Shown piece by piece: positions 30,853 to 40,648 of a stretch of DNA of 64,000 nt. Location of the stretch: positions 1 through 64,000 of the forward strand of contig JAUHVK010000019.1 in assembly GCA_030425145.1 (NCBI GenBank). The letters run 5' to 3'. The position numbers and the translations under genes are program-made. A model generated the notes under the pieces. The model was not told the origin of the DNA. It saw nothing but the letters and a program-made list of their open reading frames with translations, and made no database searches. How positions within the stretch are numbered: position 1 is the stretch's first letter; each line of letters opens with the position of its first letter. The DNA is from Alphaproteobacteria bacterium (GTDB lineage: Bacteria; Pseudomonadota; Alphaproteobacteria; Rhodobacterales; Rhodobacteraceae).

Positions 30853-32468
30853 GCCGGGGCTGCGTCCCGCACCAGTTTCCAGCGCACCGCATCGAGCAGC
30901 GCCTCGAAGGACGCGTCGATTATGTTCGCGCTGACGCCAACAGTGGACCAACGCCGCCCCTGCCCGTCTTCGCTGTCGATGATGACGCGGGTCACGGCCT
31001 CGGTGCCGCCCTGGGTGATGCGCACCTTGAAGTCCACGAGGCGCATGTCGTCGATCATGTCCTGATACGGCCCAAGGTCTTTGGCGAGCGCTTTCGACAG
31101 CGCGTTCACAGGGCCCCGGTCATTGCCAAGCTCGTCCATCGACTCGCTGACCGACAGTTTCTTTTCGCCGTCGACCTTGACCACGACAACCGCCTCGGAA
31201 TGTGAGATCATCTTGTTGTACTTGTTCTTCCGGCGCTCGACCGTGACGCGGTAGCGTTTGACCTCGAAGAATTCCGGAAGCATCCCAAGCTCCTCACGCG
31301 CGAGCAGTTCGAAACTCGCCTGTGCGGTGTCGTAGGAATAGCCCTCCGCCTCGCGCGCCTTGATCCGGTCTAGGATACGCGGCAGAGCGGGATCTGTGTC
31401 CGGCACATCGATGCCTGCTTCCGCAAGACGGCGGCGCAGGTTGGACTGGCCTGCCTGATTGGACATCGGGATCACCCGGCGGTTGCCCACCTGTGCCGGG
31501 TCGATGTGTTCATAGGTTGTCGGGTTTTTGAGGATCGCACTGGCGTGCAGCCCGGCCTTATGCGCAAAGGCGGACGACCCGACATAGGCCGATTGCTTGA
31601 GCGGCACACGGTTGAGGATTTCGTCCAGCATCCGGCTGACCCGCGTCATGCCTTCAAGCGCTTCCAGCGTGACACCAGTCTCGAATTTGCTTGCGTAAGG
31701 CTCCTTGAGCAGCAGCGTTGGGATCAGCGAGGTGAGGTTCGCATTGCCGCAGCGTTCGCCCAGCCCGTTCAGTGTGCCCTGAATCTGCCGCGCGCCTGCG
31801 TCGACAGCGGCAAGCGTGGTGGCGACGGCCATTTCGGTATCATTGTGCGTGTGGATGCCTACATGGCTGCCGGGGATGCCGGAGGCGATAACCACTGCGG
31901 TGATCTTGCCTACTTCGCTGGGCAGCGCGCCACCATTGGTGTCACAGAGCACAATCCATCGCGCGCCCGCGTCATAGGCGGCGTGCAGGCATTTGAGCGC
32001 GTAATCCGGGTTGGCCTTGTAGCCGTCGAAGAAGTGTTCGGCGTCGAACAGCGCCTCGCGACCTTGACCAACAATATGCGCCACCGAGGCTCGGATGTTG
32101 TCGACGTTTTCGTCGAGGGTGATGCCAAGGGCCGTTGTGACGTGGAAATCGTGGGTTTTGCCGACAAGGCAAACCGATTTCGTGCCCGCGTTCATCACAG
32201 CGGCCAAAACATCGTCATTCGCAGCCGAGCGTCCTGCCCGTTTGGTCATCCCGAATGCGGTGACGGTGGCGCGGGTGTGGCCGACCTCTTCGAAAAAGGC
32301 GGAGTCCGTCGGGTTCGCGCCCGGCCAGCCGCCTTCGATGTAGTCGATGCCAAGTGCGTCCAGCGCCTCGACAATGCGGTGCTTCTCGGGGGTCGAGAAT
32401 TGCACGCCCTGCGTCTGCTGGCCGTCGCGCAGCGTTGTGTCGTAGAGGGTCAGGCGGGTTTTGGTCAT
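30849..32468 (-). CDS. cimA: Citramalate synthase
   Basis: Condenses pyruvate and acetyl-CoA to (R)-citramalate, an alternative route into isoleucine. It has 539 residues: HMGL-type barrel from TLYDTTLRDGQQTQGVQFST, with SHVGIHTHNDTEMAVATTLA and GTLNGLGERCGNANLTSLIP, then a C-terminal LeuA dimerisation/regulatory domain. Its relation to 2-isopropylmalate synthase is close; the DGQQTQG block and length favour citramalate synthase. ATG 32468 follows the intergenic hairpin region. Confidence 0.93.
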   Translation of the reverse strand: MTKTRLTLYDTTLRDGQQTQGVQFSTPEKHRIVEALDALGIDYIEGGWPGANPTDSAFFEEVGHTRATVTAFGMTKRAGRSAANDDVLAAVMNAGTKSVCLVGKTHDFHVTTALGITLDENVDNIRASVAHIVGQGREALFDAEHFFDGYKANPDYALKCLHAAYDAGARWIVLCDTNGGALPSEVGKITAVVIASGIPGSHVGIHTHNDTEMAVATTLAAVDAGARQIQGTLNGLGERCGNANLTSLIPTLLLKEPYASKFETGVTLEALEGMTRVSRMLDEILNRVPLKQSAYVGSSAFAHKAGLHASAILKNPTTYEHIDPAQVGNRRVIPMSNQAGQSNLRRRLAEAGIDVPDTDPALPRILDRIKAREAEGYSYDTAQASFELLAREELGMLPEFFEVKRYRVTVERRKNKYNKMISHSEAVVVVKVDGEKKLSVSESMDELGNDRGPVNALSKALAKDLGPYQDMIDDMRLVDFKVRITQGGTEAVTRVIIDSEDGQGRRWSTVGVSANIIDASFEALLDAVRWKLVRDAAPA

Positions 32469-32504
32469 GGGTTGGCCTTTGTACAGAGGGCCGCGCCCGA
32501 ACCT

Positions 32505-32632
32505 GGGAGGGCGCATCCAGTATTCGAGCGGTGCGAAGCGGCGTCACGTGCATGCCGTTGGTTCGGAGCGAGCGGATAGCCAATGCGCCCTCCCGTGGGG
32601 AGGGTCGGGCGCGGCCCGGCGTGCCGCCGGGC
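32505..32632. repeat. Hairpin-rich element between cysS and cimA
   Basis: GGGAGGGCGCA at 32505-32515 is the inverse of TGCGCCCTCCC at 32584-32594. The second arm also forms a hairpin CCCTCCC/GGGAGGG (32588-32604), and GCCCGGC/GCCGGGC at 32614-32632 forms another. All fit a leader RNA or a REP-like element. No T-run follows on either strand, so it is not a simple terminator. Confidence 0.6.
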
Positions 32633-32655
32633 GCTAAGGTTCGAAAGACGGGCCA

Positions 32656-34011
32656 TCACACACCCTCCAGCTTAGCCGCGTCGAAACCCGATCCCGGCAC
32701 CAATTCAACACCGGCCTTGGACATCCGCACTTCGACACCGGCCTCGGTCAGCGCGGTTTTCATCGCATCAACAGCCGAGAAGTCTTTGGTCTGCATCGCT
32801 TTTTCGCGCAGCGCGGCGAGGCGATCCGCAAAAGCGGAAAGATCGACGGTCACGCTGTCCCAGCCGCCAAGATCATCGGTCAGAAGTCCAATCATCTGCG
32901 CACCAGCCAATAATCCAGCCGCATCACCTTCTCCGGCCAGCTTGTGCAGCACCGAAATCGCACCGGCGGTGTTGAGGTCATCTGACAGAGCATCGACGAT
33001 CTCGGTCGAGACATCCCCCGGCGCCACGCCGTCCGCCAGCGCCCGCCACTTTCGCAATGTCGCTTCGGCCTCTTCGCGCTTTTTCTCGGTCCAATCCATC
33101 GGCTTCCGATAATGCGTCGAGAGGAACACGAAGCGGATCACCTCACCCGGCACACCCTGATCGAGCAGGTCGCGGATGGTGAAGAAATTGCCCAGCGACT
33201 TGGACATCTTCTTGCCCTCGACCTGCAACATCTCGTTGTGCAGCCAGTAGCGCGCAAAGCCGTGGCCCGCGCATTTCGACTGTGCGATCTCGTTCTCGTG
33301 GTGCGGGAACATCAGGTCGTTGCCGCCGCCGTGAATGTCGAACTGCTCGCCCAGCAGATCATAGGCCATGGCAGAGCATTCGATGTGCCAGCCGGGGCGG
33401 CCCCGGCCCCACGGGCTGTCCCATCCGGGCAGATCGTCAGAAGACGGCTTCCACATGACGAAATCCATCGGGTTGCGCTTGTAAGGAGCGACTTCGACCC
33501 GCGCACCGGCGATCATGTCATCGACGGACCGACCGGAGAGTTTGCCGTATCCCTCTTTCCACGAGTCGACAGCAAAGAGGACATGGCCTTCAGCCTCGTA
33601 CGCGTGACCCTTGGCGATCAGGTCTTCGATCATCGCCACCATCTCGGCGATATAGGCGGTTGCGCAGGGCATGTGCGTCGGCTCCAGCGCGCCGATCGCG
33701 GCCATATCTTCGAGATACCACGCGGTTGTCTCGGCAGTGATTTCGCCGATGGAGCGCCCGGACTCAGCCGCGCGCGCGTTGATCTTGTCGTCGACGTCGG
33801 TGAAGTTGCGCACGTAAGTCACGTGATCCGCGCCGTAGACATGGCGCAGCAGTCGGAAAAGCACGTCGAACACGATCACCGGACGCGCGTTGCCGATATG
33901 GGCGCGGTCATAGACGGTGGGCCCGCAGACATACATCCGCACATTGTTCGGATCGAGAGGCGTGAACTCCTCTTTCTTGCGGGTGGCGGTGTTGGTCAAC
34001 CAAATGGTCAT
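32656..34011 (-). CDS. cysS: Cysteinyl-tRNA synthetase
   Basis: Charges tRNA(Cys). It has 451 residues. Motifs: [17 protein letters not shown] (HIGH region and first Zn-binding Cys), [10 protein letters not shown] and [15 protein letters not shown] (Zn ligands), [10 protein letters not shown] (KMSKS). The C-terminal helical domain is present. ATG 34011 begins [20 protein letters not shown]. Confidence 0.97.
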   Translation of the reverse strand: MTIWLTNTATRKKEEFTPLDPNNVRMYVCGPTVYDRAHIGNARPVIVFDVLFRLLRHVYGADHVTYVRNFTDVDDKINARAAESGRSIGEITAETTAWYLEDMAAIGALEPTHMPCATAYIAEMVAMIEDLIAKGHAYEAEGHVLFAVDSWKEGYGKLSGRSVDDMIAGARVEVAPYKRNPMDFVMWKPSSDDLPGWDSPWGRGRPGWHIECSAMAYDLLGEQFDIHGGGNDLMFPHHENEIAQSKCAGHGFARYWLHNEMLQVEGKKMSKSLGNFFTIRDLLDQGVPGEVIRFVFLSTHYRKPMDWTEKKREEAEATLRKWRALADGVAPGDVSTEIVDALSDDLNTAGAISVLHKLAGEGDAAGLLAGAQMIGLLTDDLGGWDSVTVDLSAFADRLAALREKAMQTKDFSAVDAMKTALTEAGVEVRMSKAGVELVPGSGFDAAKLEGV

Positions 34012-34168
34012 GGATGCTCCTCGCGGGCCGGGTTCGCGGCGGGAGTAGCAACTTCACTTCAAGATGGGAATAGAAGACCGGCCCGCCAGATGGATTAGCG
34101 GATAATGCAGCAAATAATCGTTACGATACGGGTCATGCCAAATCAGTAGCCGCTAACGCAACCAAGCG

Positions 34169-35080
34169 TCAAGCGTGCCCGATGCGTTGGGCATCGAGGC
34201 AGGCGTGTTTTGAACATTCCAACTCAAGCGTTGAGTGGGTCACACCTGCATGCGTGAGCGCCGTCTTCAATCGTGCCTTGATCTGATCCGCCTCGTGCCA
34301 GCGCCCCTCGGCCACAACGATATGCGCTTCAATCGCGGCTTCGTGCTCCTGCATCTGCCACAGATGCGCGTGATGCACATCATCCACCCCATCGACGGCG
34401 CGCAGTGTTTCAAGTATGTCGTCGGTCTCGATGCCCTTCGGACTGCCCAGCATGAGAATGCGGATCACCCCACCGATCTCTGAGAAAGACATCCAAAGAA
34501 TATACCCGGCGATCCCCATCGTCACGAGCGGATCAACGATGTGCCAACCGAAGAGCAGGACGAGCGTACCCGCGATGATAACCGCCACAGACCCCATGGC
34601 GTCGGCCAGGTTGTGCAGGAACGCCGCGCGAATGTTGACGCTGTCTTTGGCCATCGCCCAAGTGAGTGCCGCGGTCACAAGATCAATCACCAGCGCGATG
34701 CCTGCAACAATGACGACAATCCAACCAGCAACTTCCTGCGGTTCGAAAAACCTCAGGATGGCCTCGTAGATCAGGTAGACCCCCAACAGGATCAGCGTTG
34801 TGAAATTTATGAGCGCGGCCACCACTTCGGCGCGCCCGTAGCCGAAGGTCATATTCGCGGTCGCAGATTTGCGGGCAATCTTTCGGGCCATAAAGGCGAT
34901 CACCAGCGCCGCGGCATCAGACAGATTGTGCAGAGCATCCGCGATCAGCGCGAGTGAGCCGGACAGCACTCCACCAATGATTTGCGCAACGGTCAGGCCC
35001 AGGTTGACCACAATGGCCCAGATCAGGCGCGTGTCTCCCGCGTCGGGGTCTATGTGATGGTGGTGATGGTCGTGCGGCAC
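34169..35080 (-). CDS. Cation diffusion facilitator, zinc-efflux type
   Basis: A 303-residue membrane antiporter. The N-terminus is His-rich (PHDHHHHHIDPDAGD), six hydrophobic helices follow, and the metal sites DALHNLSD and HNLADAMG (H-x3-D) are seen in helices II and V, as in CzcD/ZitB zinc and cadmium exporters. A C-terminal cytoplasmic domain carries His-rich VDDVHHAHLWQM. The start is uncertain: GTG 35080 precedes the His-rich segment, while an ATG at 35230 would add 50 residues with no domain. Confidence 0.88.
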   Translation of the reverse strand: MPHDHHHHHIDPDAGDTRLIWAIVVNLGLTVAQIIGGVLSGSLALIADALHNLSDAAALVIAFMARKIARKSATANMTFGYGRAEVVAALINFTTLILLGVYLIYEAILRFFEPQEVAGWIVVIVAGIALVIDLVTAALTWAMAKDSVNIRAAFLHNLADAMGSVAVIIAGTLVLLFGWHIVDPLVTMGIAGYILWMSFSEIGGVIRILMLGSPKGIETDDILETLRAVDGVDDVHHAHLWQMQEHEAAIEAHIVVAEGRWHEADQIKARLKTALTHAGVTHSTLELECSKHACLDAQRIGHA

Positions 35081-35214
35081 GTCTGCTGTCCCTTTGAACC
35101 TGTTTGGGCTGACACAATCAGCGTGGACCCTTGGCCGTTGGGGATCAAGTGGCAGCTCTGGACCTTTGCCCGGTCGGTGGGGCAGAAGGGTGACGAGCAT
35201 CATCGGAGACTCAC

Positions 35215-36396
35215 ATGCCAGCTTTGTCACACCGCATCACCACGCTCAACGGCGACGGATCCGACGGTTGGGACGTGTTTTACCGCGCCCGCGCGATGAT
35301 TGACGCAGGCACGCCAGTGACCGAGCTGACCATCGGTGAGCATGACATCCGCACCGATCCGTCGATCCTCAAAGCGATGTATGAAAGCGCTGTTGGCGGG
35401 CATACAGGGTATGCAATTGTCCCTGGCATCAGTGCGTTACGCGACGAAGTTGCAGCGCGCGTCGAGGCGCAATCAGGTGTTCAAACCCGGCGCGAAAACG
35501 TGCTGATCACTCCGGGCGGTCAGGCCGGGCTCTTTGCTGCGCATATGGCGGTCTGTGCGCCGGGGGACGTGGCGCTCTATATCGACCCGTATTATGCGAC
35601 CTATCCCGGTGTTGTCCGATCTGCGGGCGCGGTGCCGCGTGCCGTACCGACGCGATCCTCGCAAGGCTTCCTGCCACAACGCGATGTGTTGGAGGCAGCA
35701 TGTGATGGTGCGGCGTCCCTGCTGATCAACACACCCAACAACCCGACAGGCGCAGTTTATCCGCGCGACACGCTTGAAGGCATTGCCGATGTGGTGACCA
35801 AGCGGGACATGTGGCTGATCTCGGACGAGGTCTATGACACGCAGGTCTGGGACGGTGCCCATCTGAGCCCGCGCGCCCTGCCCGGCATGGCTGAGCGCAC
35901 GTTGGTGATCGGGTCGATGTCAAAAAGCCACGCGATGACGGGCAGCCGGATCGGCTGGATTGTCGGGCCGGAAGAGGCGATCACCTGTCTGGTCGATCTG
36001 GCGACCAACACCACCTACGGGGTCCCGGGCTACATTCAGGACGCAGCGCTGTTCGGCCTGCGGGCCGGGGCCAGATTGGAGGCGCAGGTTGCAGCCCCGT
36101 TCCTGCGACGGCGCGCCATTGCCGAGCGCGTACTTGCCGGGCAACAGGCGGTGCGGATGATCCCGGCGCAGGGCGCGATGTACGTAATGCTGGATGTGCG
36201 TGCGACAGGGATGAGTGGTGAGGCATTCGCCTTCGCCCTGCTCGACGCGCATCACATCGCGGTTATGCCGGGCGAAAGCTTTGGTCAGTCGGCAGCTGGC
36301 CATGTACGCGTTGCGATGACGCTGGAGGACAGCCGGTTCGAAACGGCGCTGCGCACCTTGTGCGAGTTCGCCGCCGGGCTGGCCCAAGCCGCGTGA
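35215..36396 (+). CDS. PLP-dependent aminotransferase, class I/II
   Basis: A 393-residue fold-type I enzyme: substrate Gly region TPGGQAGLFAAH, LINTPNNPTGAVYPRDTLEG, LISDEVYD and Schiff-base Lys in SMSKSHAMTGSRIGW. Aspartate aminotransferase-like, but the substrate is undetermined. It starts between the cation transporter and itself (divergent overlap with the possible upstream extension). Its stop overlaps the TfoX-C gene start (GTGA). Confidence 0.9.
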   Translation: MPALSHRITTLNGDGSDGWDVFYRARAMIDAGTPVTELTIGEHDIRTDPSILKAMYESAVGGHTGYAIVPGISALRDEVAARVEAQSGVQTRRENVLITPGGQAGLFAAHMAVCAPGDVALYIDPYYATYPGVVRSAGAVPRAVPTRSSQGFLPQRDVLEAACDGAASLLINTPNNPTGAVYPRDTLEGIADVVTKRDMWLISDEVYDTQVWDGAHLSPRALPGMAERTLVIGSMSKSHAMTGSRIGWIVGPEEAITCLVDLATNTTYGVPGYIQDAALFGLRAGARLEAQVAAPFLRRRAIAERVLAGQQAVRMIPAQGAMYVMLDVRATGMSGEAFAFALLDAHHIAVMPGESFGQSAAGHVRVAMTLEDSRFETALRTLCEFAAGLAQAA

Positions 36397-36734
36397 AGGC
36401 AGAACCGGTCTCGTCGATCCGCAACCTGGGACCGGCGATGGATGCTGCCTGCGCCAAGGCAGGGATTACAACGGCAGAGCAGTTGCGCGAGATGGGGGCC
36501 GATGAAGCCTATCGGCGCTTGCTGCTGTCGGGGATGCGCCCGCATTTCATTGGTTATTACGTGCTGGTGATGGGGTTGCAGGGGCGACCGTGGAATGATT
36601 GCAAGGGTGATGAGAAGAAAGCCCTGCGGGTGCGGTTTGATGCTATCAAGGCTGAGGTGGCGGACCGCTCCGACGGTGTACCATCGGGGATCGAGCGGTT
36701 TCTGGACGAGATTGGCGTCGTTGCCAAAAAATAA
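36393..36734 (+). CDS. TfoX C-terminal-domain protein
   Basis: A 113-residue protein with the TfoX-C helical domain: SSIRNLGPAMDAACAKAGIT, EQLREMGADEAYRRLLLSG, MRPHFIGYYVLVMGLQGRPW. The N-terminal TfoX domain is absent. GTG 36393 overlaps the aminotransferase stop. It may bind nucleic acid (family-level inference). Confidence 0.82.
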   Translation: MKAEPVSSIRNLGPAMDAACAKAGITTAEQLREMGADEAYRRLLLSGMRPHFIGYYVLVMGLQGRPWNDCKGDEKKALRVRFDAIKAEVADRSDGVPSGIERFLDEIGVVAKK

Positions 36735-36754
36735 GCCGGGCAATTGCCCGGCTT
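36733..36754 (-). terminator. Palindromic terminator between the TfoX-C gene and ndk
   Basis: A perfect AAGCCGGGCAATTGCCCGGC... palindrome, 22 nt. On the minus strand it is followed by TTATTTTTT, so it terminates ndk; on the plus strand it immediately follows the tfoX-like stop. Confidence 0.75.
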
Positions 36755-36784
36755 AAATCATGTCAGACGTCTGCGACGGGTGGC

Positions 36785-37207
36785 TCAGCCGACCAGTTCG
36801 AGACCCGAGAAGAAGAATGCAATTTCTTCTGCTGCGGTTTCCGGAGCATCGGAGCCGTGCACGGAGTTCTCACCAACGGATTCGGCGAACTCAGCGCGGA
36901 TGGTGCCGGGAGCGGCGTCTGCCGGGTTGGTCGCGCCCATGACTTCGCGGTTCTTGGCAATTGCGCCTTCGCCTTCGAGAACCTGAACTACAACCGGCTC
37001 GGAGGCCATGAATTCACACAGTTCGTCGTAGAACGGACGCTCGGCGTGTACGGCGTAGAACTTGCCGGCCTGTGCCTTGGTCAGGTGAATGCGCTTCTGT
37101 GCAACGATGCGCAGGCCTGCTTCTTCGAACTTGGCGTTGATCTTGCCGGTCAGGTTGCGGCGGGTTGCGTCGGGTTTGATGATCGAGAATGTGCGTTCGA
37201 GGGCCAT
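36785..37207 (-). CDS. ndk: Nucleoside diphosphate kinase
   Basis: Balances (d)NTP pools by phosphate transfer through an active-site His. It has 140 residues: [24 protein letters not shown]-type [20 protein letters not shown], the catalytic region [20 protein letters not shown] with NSVHGSD around the His. ATG 37207 is the family start. The upstream region to 37406 holds the three-hairpin repeat. Confidence 0.97.
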   Translation of the reverse strand: MALERTFSIIKPDATRRNLTGKINAKFEEAGLRIVAQKRIHLTKAQAGKFYAVHAERPFYDELCEFMASEPVVVQVLEGEGAIAKNREVMGATNPADAAPGTIRAEFAESVGENSVHGSDAPETAAEEIAFFFSGLELVG

Positions 37208-37271
37208 GATGGTCGCTCCGTGGTTTGGGTTTTCGATTGGTGCGCCCGTTAGCATGCGGGTTTGGCATTGG

Positions 37272-37360
37272 AAAGCCCTTGGAAGGGCTTTGCATCCTTG
37301 CTGCGCAAGGATTTGAGGGCTCTGCCCTCAAACTCCCGAAGTATTTTTGAACCAGAGAAG
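37272..37360 (+). repeat. Three tandem perfect hairpins plus a conserved AT-rich tail
   Basis: Hairpins AAAGCCCTT/AAGGGCTTT (37272-37291), ATCCTTGC/GCAAGGAT (37294-37312) and TTTGAGGGC/GCCCTCAAA (37312-37332) with 2-3 nt loops are followed by CTCCCGAAGTATTTTTGAAC. A similar tail (CCCCCCGGCATATTTGG) follows a hairpin near 49391, so this is a recurrent intergenic element. It lies between divergent ndk and the ABC-F gene. Confidence 0.75.
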
Positions 37361-37405
37361 CCAAGGGTGCTGGTCTGTCGTCACGGGCATTGCTATGGGC
37401 GTGCC

Positions 37406-39259
37406 ATGTTGAAGATCGAAGACATCACCTATTCCGTTGAAGGCCGCCCGTTGTTTGAAGGGGCGTCAGCCGTCATTCCCGATGGGCACAAAGTGGGCCT
37501 TGTCGGGCCGAACGGGGCCGGAAAGACAACGCTCTTCCGGTTGATCCGGGGCGAGCTGGCACTGGAGGGTGGCAGCCTGTCGGTGCCGCGCGGCGCGCGG
37601 ATCGGCGGAGTGAGCCAAGAGGTGCCAGGGTCTGCGGTGTCGTTGATTGATACGGTGCTCGCCGCCGATACGGAGCGGGCGGCCCTCATGGCTGAGGCAG
37701 AGACTGCGACCGATGCCGGGCGGATCGCCGATGTGCAGACGCGGCTGGCGGATATTGACGCCTGGTCGGCGGAAGGCCGGGCGGCAGCGATCCTCAAGGG
37801 TCTGGGCTTTGACGATGACGAGCAACGGATGCCGTGCTCGGCCTTTTCGGGTGGTTGGCGCATGCGGGTGGCTTTGGCGGGGGTGCTGTTTACGCAACCC
37901 GATCTGCTGTTGCTTGATGAACCGACCAACTACCTCGATCTAGAAGGAGCGCTGTGGCTGGAAAGCTATCTGGCGAAATACCCTTATACGGTGATCGTGA
38001 TCAGCCACGACCGAGGTTTGCTCAACCGAGCGGTGGGGTCGATCCTGCATCTCGAAGACCGGCGATTGACCTATTATCAGGGCCCCTATGACCAGTTCGC
38101 GCGGCAGCGGGCGGAACGGCGGGCGCAGGCGGCGGCGGTGGCCAAAAAGCAGCAGGCCCGGGTGGCGCATCTGCAGAGCTTTGTCGACCGGTTCCGCGCC
38201 AAGGCCAGCAAAGCCAAGCAGGCGCAGTCGCGTCTGAAGATGATCGAGCGGATGGATATGGTGGCGGCCCCCGAGGACATCGCCAAGCGCGTCTTTTCCT
38301 TTCCGCAGCCCGACGAGTTGTCGCCGCCGATCATCCGGGTCGAAAATGGCGTGACCGGCTATGGTCAGACTGAGGTGCTGCGCAAGCTGGACCTGCGGAT
38401 CGACCAGGATGACCGGATCGCACTTCTGGGCAAGAACGGACAGGGCAAATCCACTCTCGCCAAACTGCTGTCTGACCGTCTGCCCTTGATGGCGGGTCGG
38501 ATCACGCGATCCTCGAAGCTTCGCATCGGTTTTTTCGCCCAGCATCAGGTGGACGAGTTGCATGTGGACGAGACGCCGCTCGACCATTTGCGGCGGGCAC
38601 GGCCGGACGAGATGCCGACGCGGCACCGAGCGCGATTGGCAGGGTTTGGCCTGATGGCGGCGCAGGCGGAAACCGTTGTCGGCAAACTGTCAGGTGGCCA
38701 GAAAGCGCGCCTATCGCTGCTTTTGGCCACGCTCGACGCGCCGCATCTGCTGATCCTCGACGAACCGACCAACCACTTGGATATCGAGAGCCGCGAAGCG
38801 CTGGTGGAAGCACTAACCGCCTATTCCGGGGCAGTGATCCTTGTCAGCCACGACATGCATCTGTTGTCGATGGTGGCAGACCGGCTTTGGCTGGTGAAAG
38901 ACGGGACGGTCGCGCCCTATGAGGAAGACCTCGATGCCTACCGGGCCATGCTGCTGGCTGCTGACAAACCGGTGAAGGCCGAAAAGCCCAAGCCTGCGCG
39001 CCCTGCCCGTCCCGACCGCGACACCATGCTGGCGCTGCGCGCCGAGGTGCGCAAATGCGAAGCGCGGGTCGAGAAGATCGAAGAGATGCGCGAGACACTC
39101 GCGACTAAGCTCGCCGATCCGGCGCTCTATGAGGATGCGCGCAAGGGTGAGCTGGAGACCTGGAACAAGAAATACGCCGAGATCATGGACGGGTTGCGCC
39201 GCGCCGAGGCGCTTTGGGAATCCGCGCTGGAAAAACTTGAAATGGCGGAAAACGCCTGA
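37406..39259 (+). CDS. ABC-F family ATPase
   Basis: A 617-residue cytoplasmic protein with two ABC domains and no membrane segments: GPNGAGKTTLFRLIRGELAL, AFSGGWRMRVALAGVLF, LLDEPTNYLDLEGALW; second GKNGQGKSTLAKLLSDRLP, KLSGGQKARLSLLLATLD, LILDEPTNHLDIESREAL. The linker between is helical, as in ribosome-binding ABC-F proteins of the YheS/Uup type; a C-terminal coiled tail is present. Start ATG 37406 is the first giving a proper domain. Confidence 0.92.
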   Translation: MLKIEDITYSVEGRPLFEGASAVIPDGHKVGLVGPNGAGKTTLFRLIRGELALEGGSLSVPRGARIGGVSQEVPGSAVSLIDTVLAADTERAALMAEAETATDAGRIADVQTRLADIDAWSAEGRAAAILKGLGFDDDEQRMPCSAFSGGWRMRVALAGVLFTQPDLLLLDEPTNYLDLEGALWLESYLAKYPYTVIVISHDRGLLNRAVGSILHLEDRRLTYYQGPYDQFARQRAERRAQAAAVAKKQQARVAHLQSFVDRFRAKASKAKQAQSRLKMIERMDMVAAPEDIAKRVFSFPQPDELSPPIIRVENGVTGYGQTEVLRKLDLRIDQDDRIALLGKNGQGKSTLAKLLSDRLPLMAGRITRSSKLRIGFFAQHQVDELHVDETPLDHLRRARPDEMPTRHRARLAGFGLMAAQAETVVGKLSGGQKARLSLLLATLDAPHLLILDEPTNHLDIESREALVEALTAYSGAVILVSHDMHLLSMVADRLWLVKDGTVAPYEEDLDAYRAMLLAADKPVKAEKPKPARPARPDRDTMLALRAEVRKCEARVEKIEEMRETLATKLADPALYEDARKGELETWNKKYAEIMDGLRRAEALWESALEKLEMAENA

Positions 39260-39305
39260 CCCGCTTGGGGTTGCCACGCGGTTGCGGCGGCTGTAGCGGT
39301 CTGAC

Positions 39306-39929
39306 ATGGATCCGACTTTTATCATCTCTGCTTTCGTCACGCTCTTTGTGGTCATTGACCCGATCGGGCTGACACCGGTGTTCATCGCGCTGACACCCGG
39401 CATGACCGTTCAGCACAGGCGGGCGATTGCCGTTCGGTCCACGGTGATCGCAGCGGGTCTTCTGTTTCTCTTTGCCTTTTTCGGGGAACAGGTGCTAGGT
39501 TTCATCGGCATCTCTATGCCCGCATTCCGCATTGCGGGCGGTATCCTGTTGTTTCTGACGGCGCTGGATATGTTGTTTGAGCGGCGCACGAAGCGTCGGG
39601 CGGATAAGGTCGAGGTGGATGACCTGCCTGACCCGTCGGTCTTTCCAATCGCCATTCCCTTGATTGCCGGCCCCGGTGCAATTGCGTCGATCATTCTGCT
39701 TGTGGGACAGGCCGAAACCTCGCTGGACATGGCCGCCGTGCTGGGGGTGATGGTCGGGGTTCTGATCCTTGTTTTCCTGATGTTTCTGAGCGCGTCACTG
39801 ATTGAGCGGGCCTTGGGCAAGACCGGGATCGTGGTTGTGACCCGGCTGTTGGGGATGCTGCTGGCCGCGCTGTCGGTGCAGTTCGTTCTGGACGGTATTC
39901 GCGGATTTGGGCTTGCTCTGGGCAGCTGA
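39306..39929 (+). CDS. MarC-family membrane protein
   Basis: A 207-residue inner-membrane protein with six hydrophobic helices. It has the family start FVTLFVVIDPIGLTPVFIAL and FPIAIPLIAGPGAIASIILL in the second half. The function of MarC/YhgN proteins is poorly known; older claims of antibiotic resistance for MarC were not confirmed. It follows the ABC-F gene by 46 nt. Confidence 0.9.
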   Translation: MDPTFIISAFVTLFVVIDPIGLTPVFIALTPGMTVQHRRAIAVRSTVIAAGLLFLFAFFGEQVLGFIGISMPAFRIAGGILLFLTALDMLFERRTKRRADKVEVDDLPDPSVFPIAIPLIAGPGAIASIILLVGQAETSLDMAAVLGVMVGVLILVFLMFLSASLIERALGKTGIVVVTRLLGMLLAALSVQFVLDGIRGFGLALGS

Positions 39930-39992
39930 CCCGCCCCTACACAATCGTGCCGTGCGGCCCTACATGATTAATATGTGGCTTGGGGATCAGAA

Positions 39993-40574
39993 ATGACAGC
40001 AATGGACTATGGCAATCTGGCCTATCTGGTGCTGCTGGGAGCGGTGCTCGTGTTCTGGTTTTTCATTCAGAACCGGCAGAGCCTGAACAAGACATTGCAG
40101 CAAGGCGCAGTCTGGGGGCTGATCTTTCTCGGCGTGATTGCCGCTGTGGGCCTTTGGGGCGACATTCGTCAAACCGTTCAGCCGCAGCAGTTGGTCATGT
40201 CGGACGCGGGCCGGATCGAGGTGCCGCGTGGCCCCGACGGTCATTATTACCTGACGCTCGAGATCAATGACACCCCGGTACGGTTTGTCGTTGATACCGG
40301 CGCGACCAGCATGGTGTTGACCCAGGAAGACGCCGCGCGGGTTGGATTGGGTGAAGATGATGTGATTTTCTATACCGAGGCGATGACGGCAAACGGACCT
40401 GTTCGCACGGCGCCTGTTCGTCTGGCCGATGTGGCTCTGGGGCCGTTTCACGATCACGATGTGCGGGCCTTCGTCAACGAGGGAGAGATGTCCAAGTCGC
40501 TTTTGGGAATGGAATATCTCAACCGTTTCGCCCGTCTTGAAATCAACAATGGCCGGCTGATCCTTGAACGGTGA
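39993..40574 (+). CDS. Membrane-anchored retropepsin-like aspartic protease
   Basis: A 193-residue protein of the TIGR02281 clan AA type. It has two N-terminal hydrophobic helices (LAYLVLLGAVLVFWFFIQNR and GAVWGLIFLGVIAAVGLWG), then a soluble domain with the single active motif RFVVDTGATSMVL and the late GLGEDD/LLGMEYLNRF region. Retropepsins work as dimers. Location is probably periplasmic. ATG 39993 was preferred over GTG 39975, which would add five non-helical residues. Confidence 0.88.
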   Translation: MTAMDYGNLAYLVLLGAVLVFWFFIQNRQSLNKTLQQGAVWGLIFLGVIAAVGLWGDIRQTVQPQQLVMSDAGRIEVPRGPDGHYYLTLEINDTPVRFVVDTGATSMVLTQEDAARVGLGEDDVIFYTEAMTANGPVRTAPVRLADVALGPFHDHDVRAFVNEGEMSKSLLGMEYLNRFARLEINNGRLILER

Positions 40575-40594
40575 CCCCCCGTTTCTGGGGGGTT
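40574..40594 (+). terminator. C/G hairpin after the aspartic protease gene
   Basis: CCCCCC (40575-40580) pairs with GGGGGG (40587-40592) with loop GTTTCT, directly after the stop. Only TT follows, so termination is likely but weaker than an ideal Rho-independent site. Confidence 0.5.
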
Positions 40595-40648
40595 GGCGGA
40601 CACCACAGCTTAAGTTACGTTCACAGAATACCGAAGTAAGAGACCACG

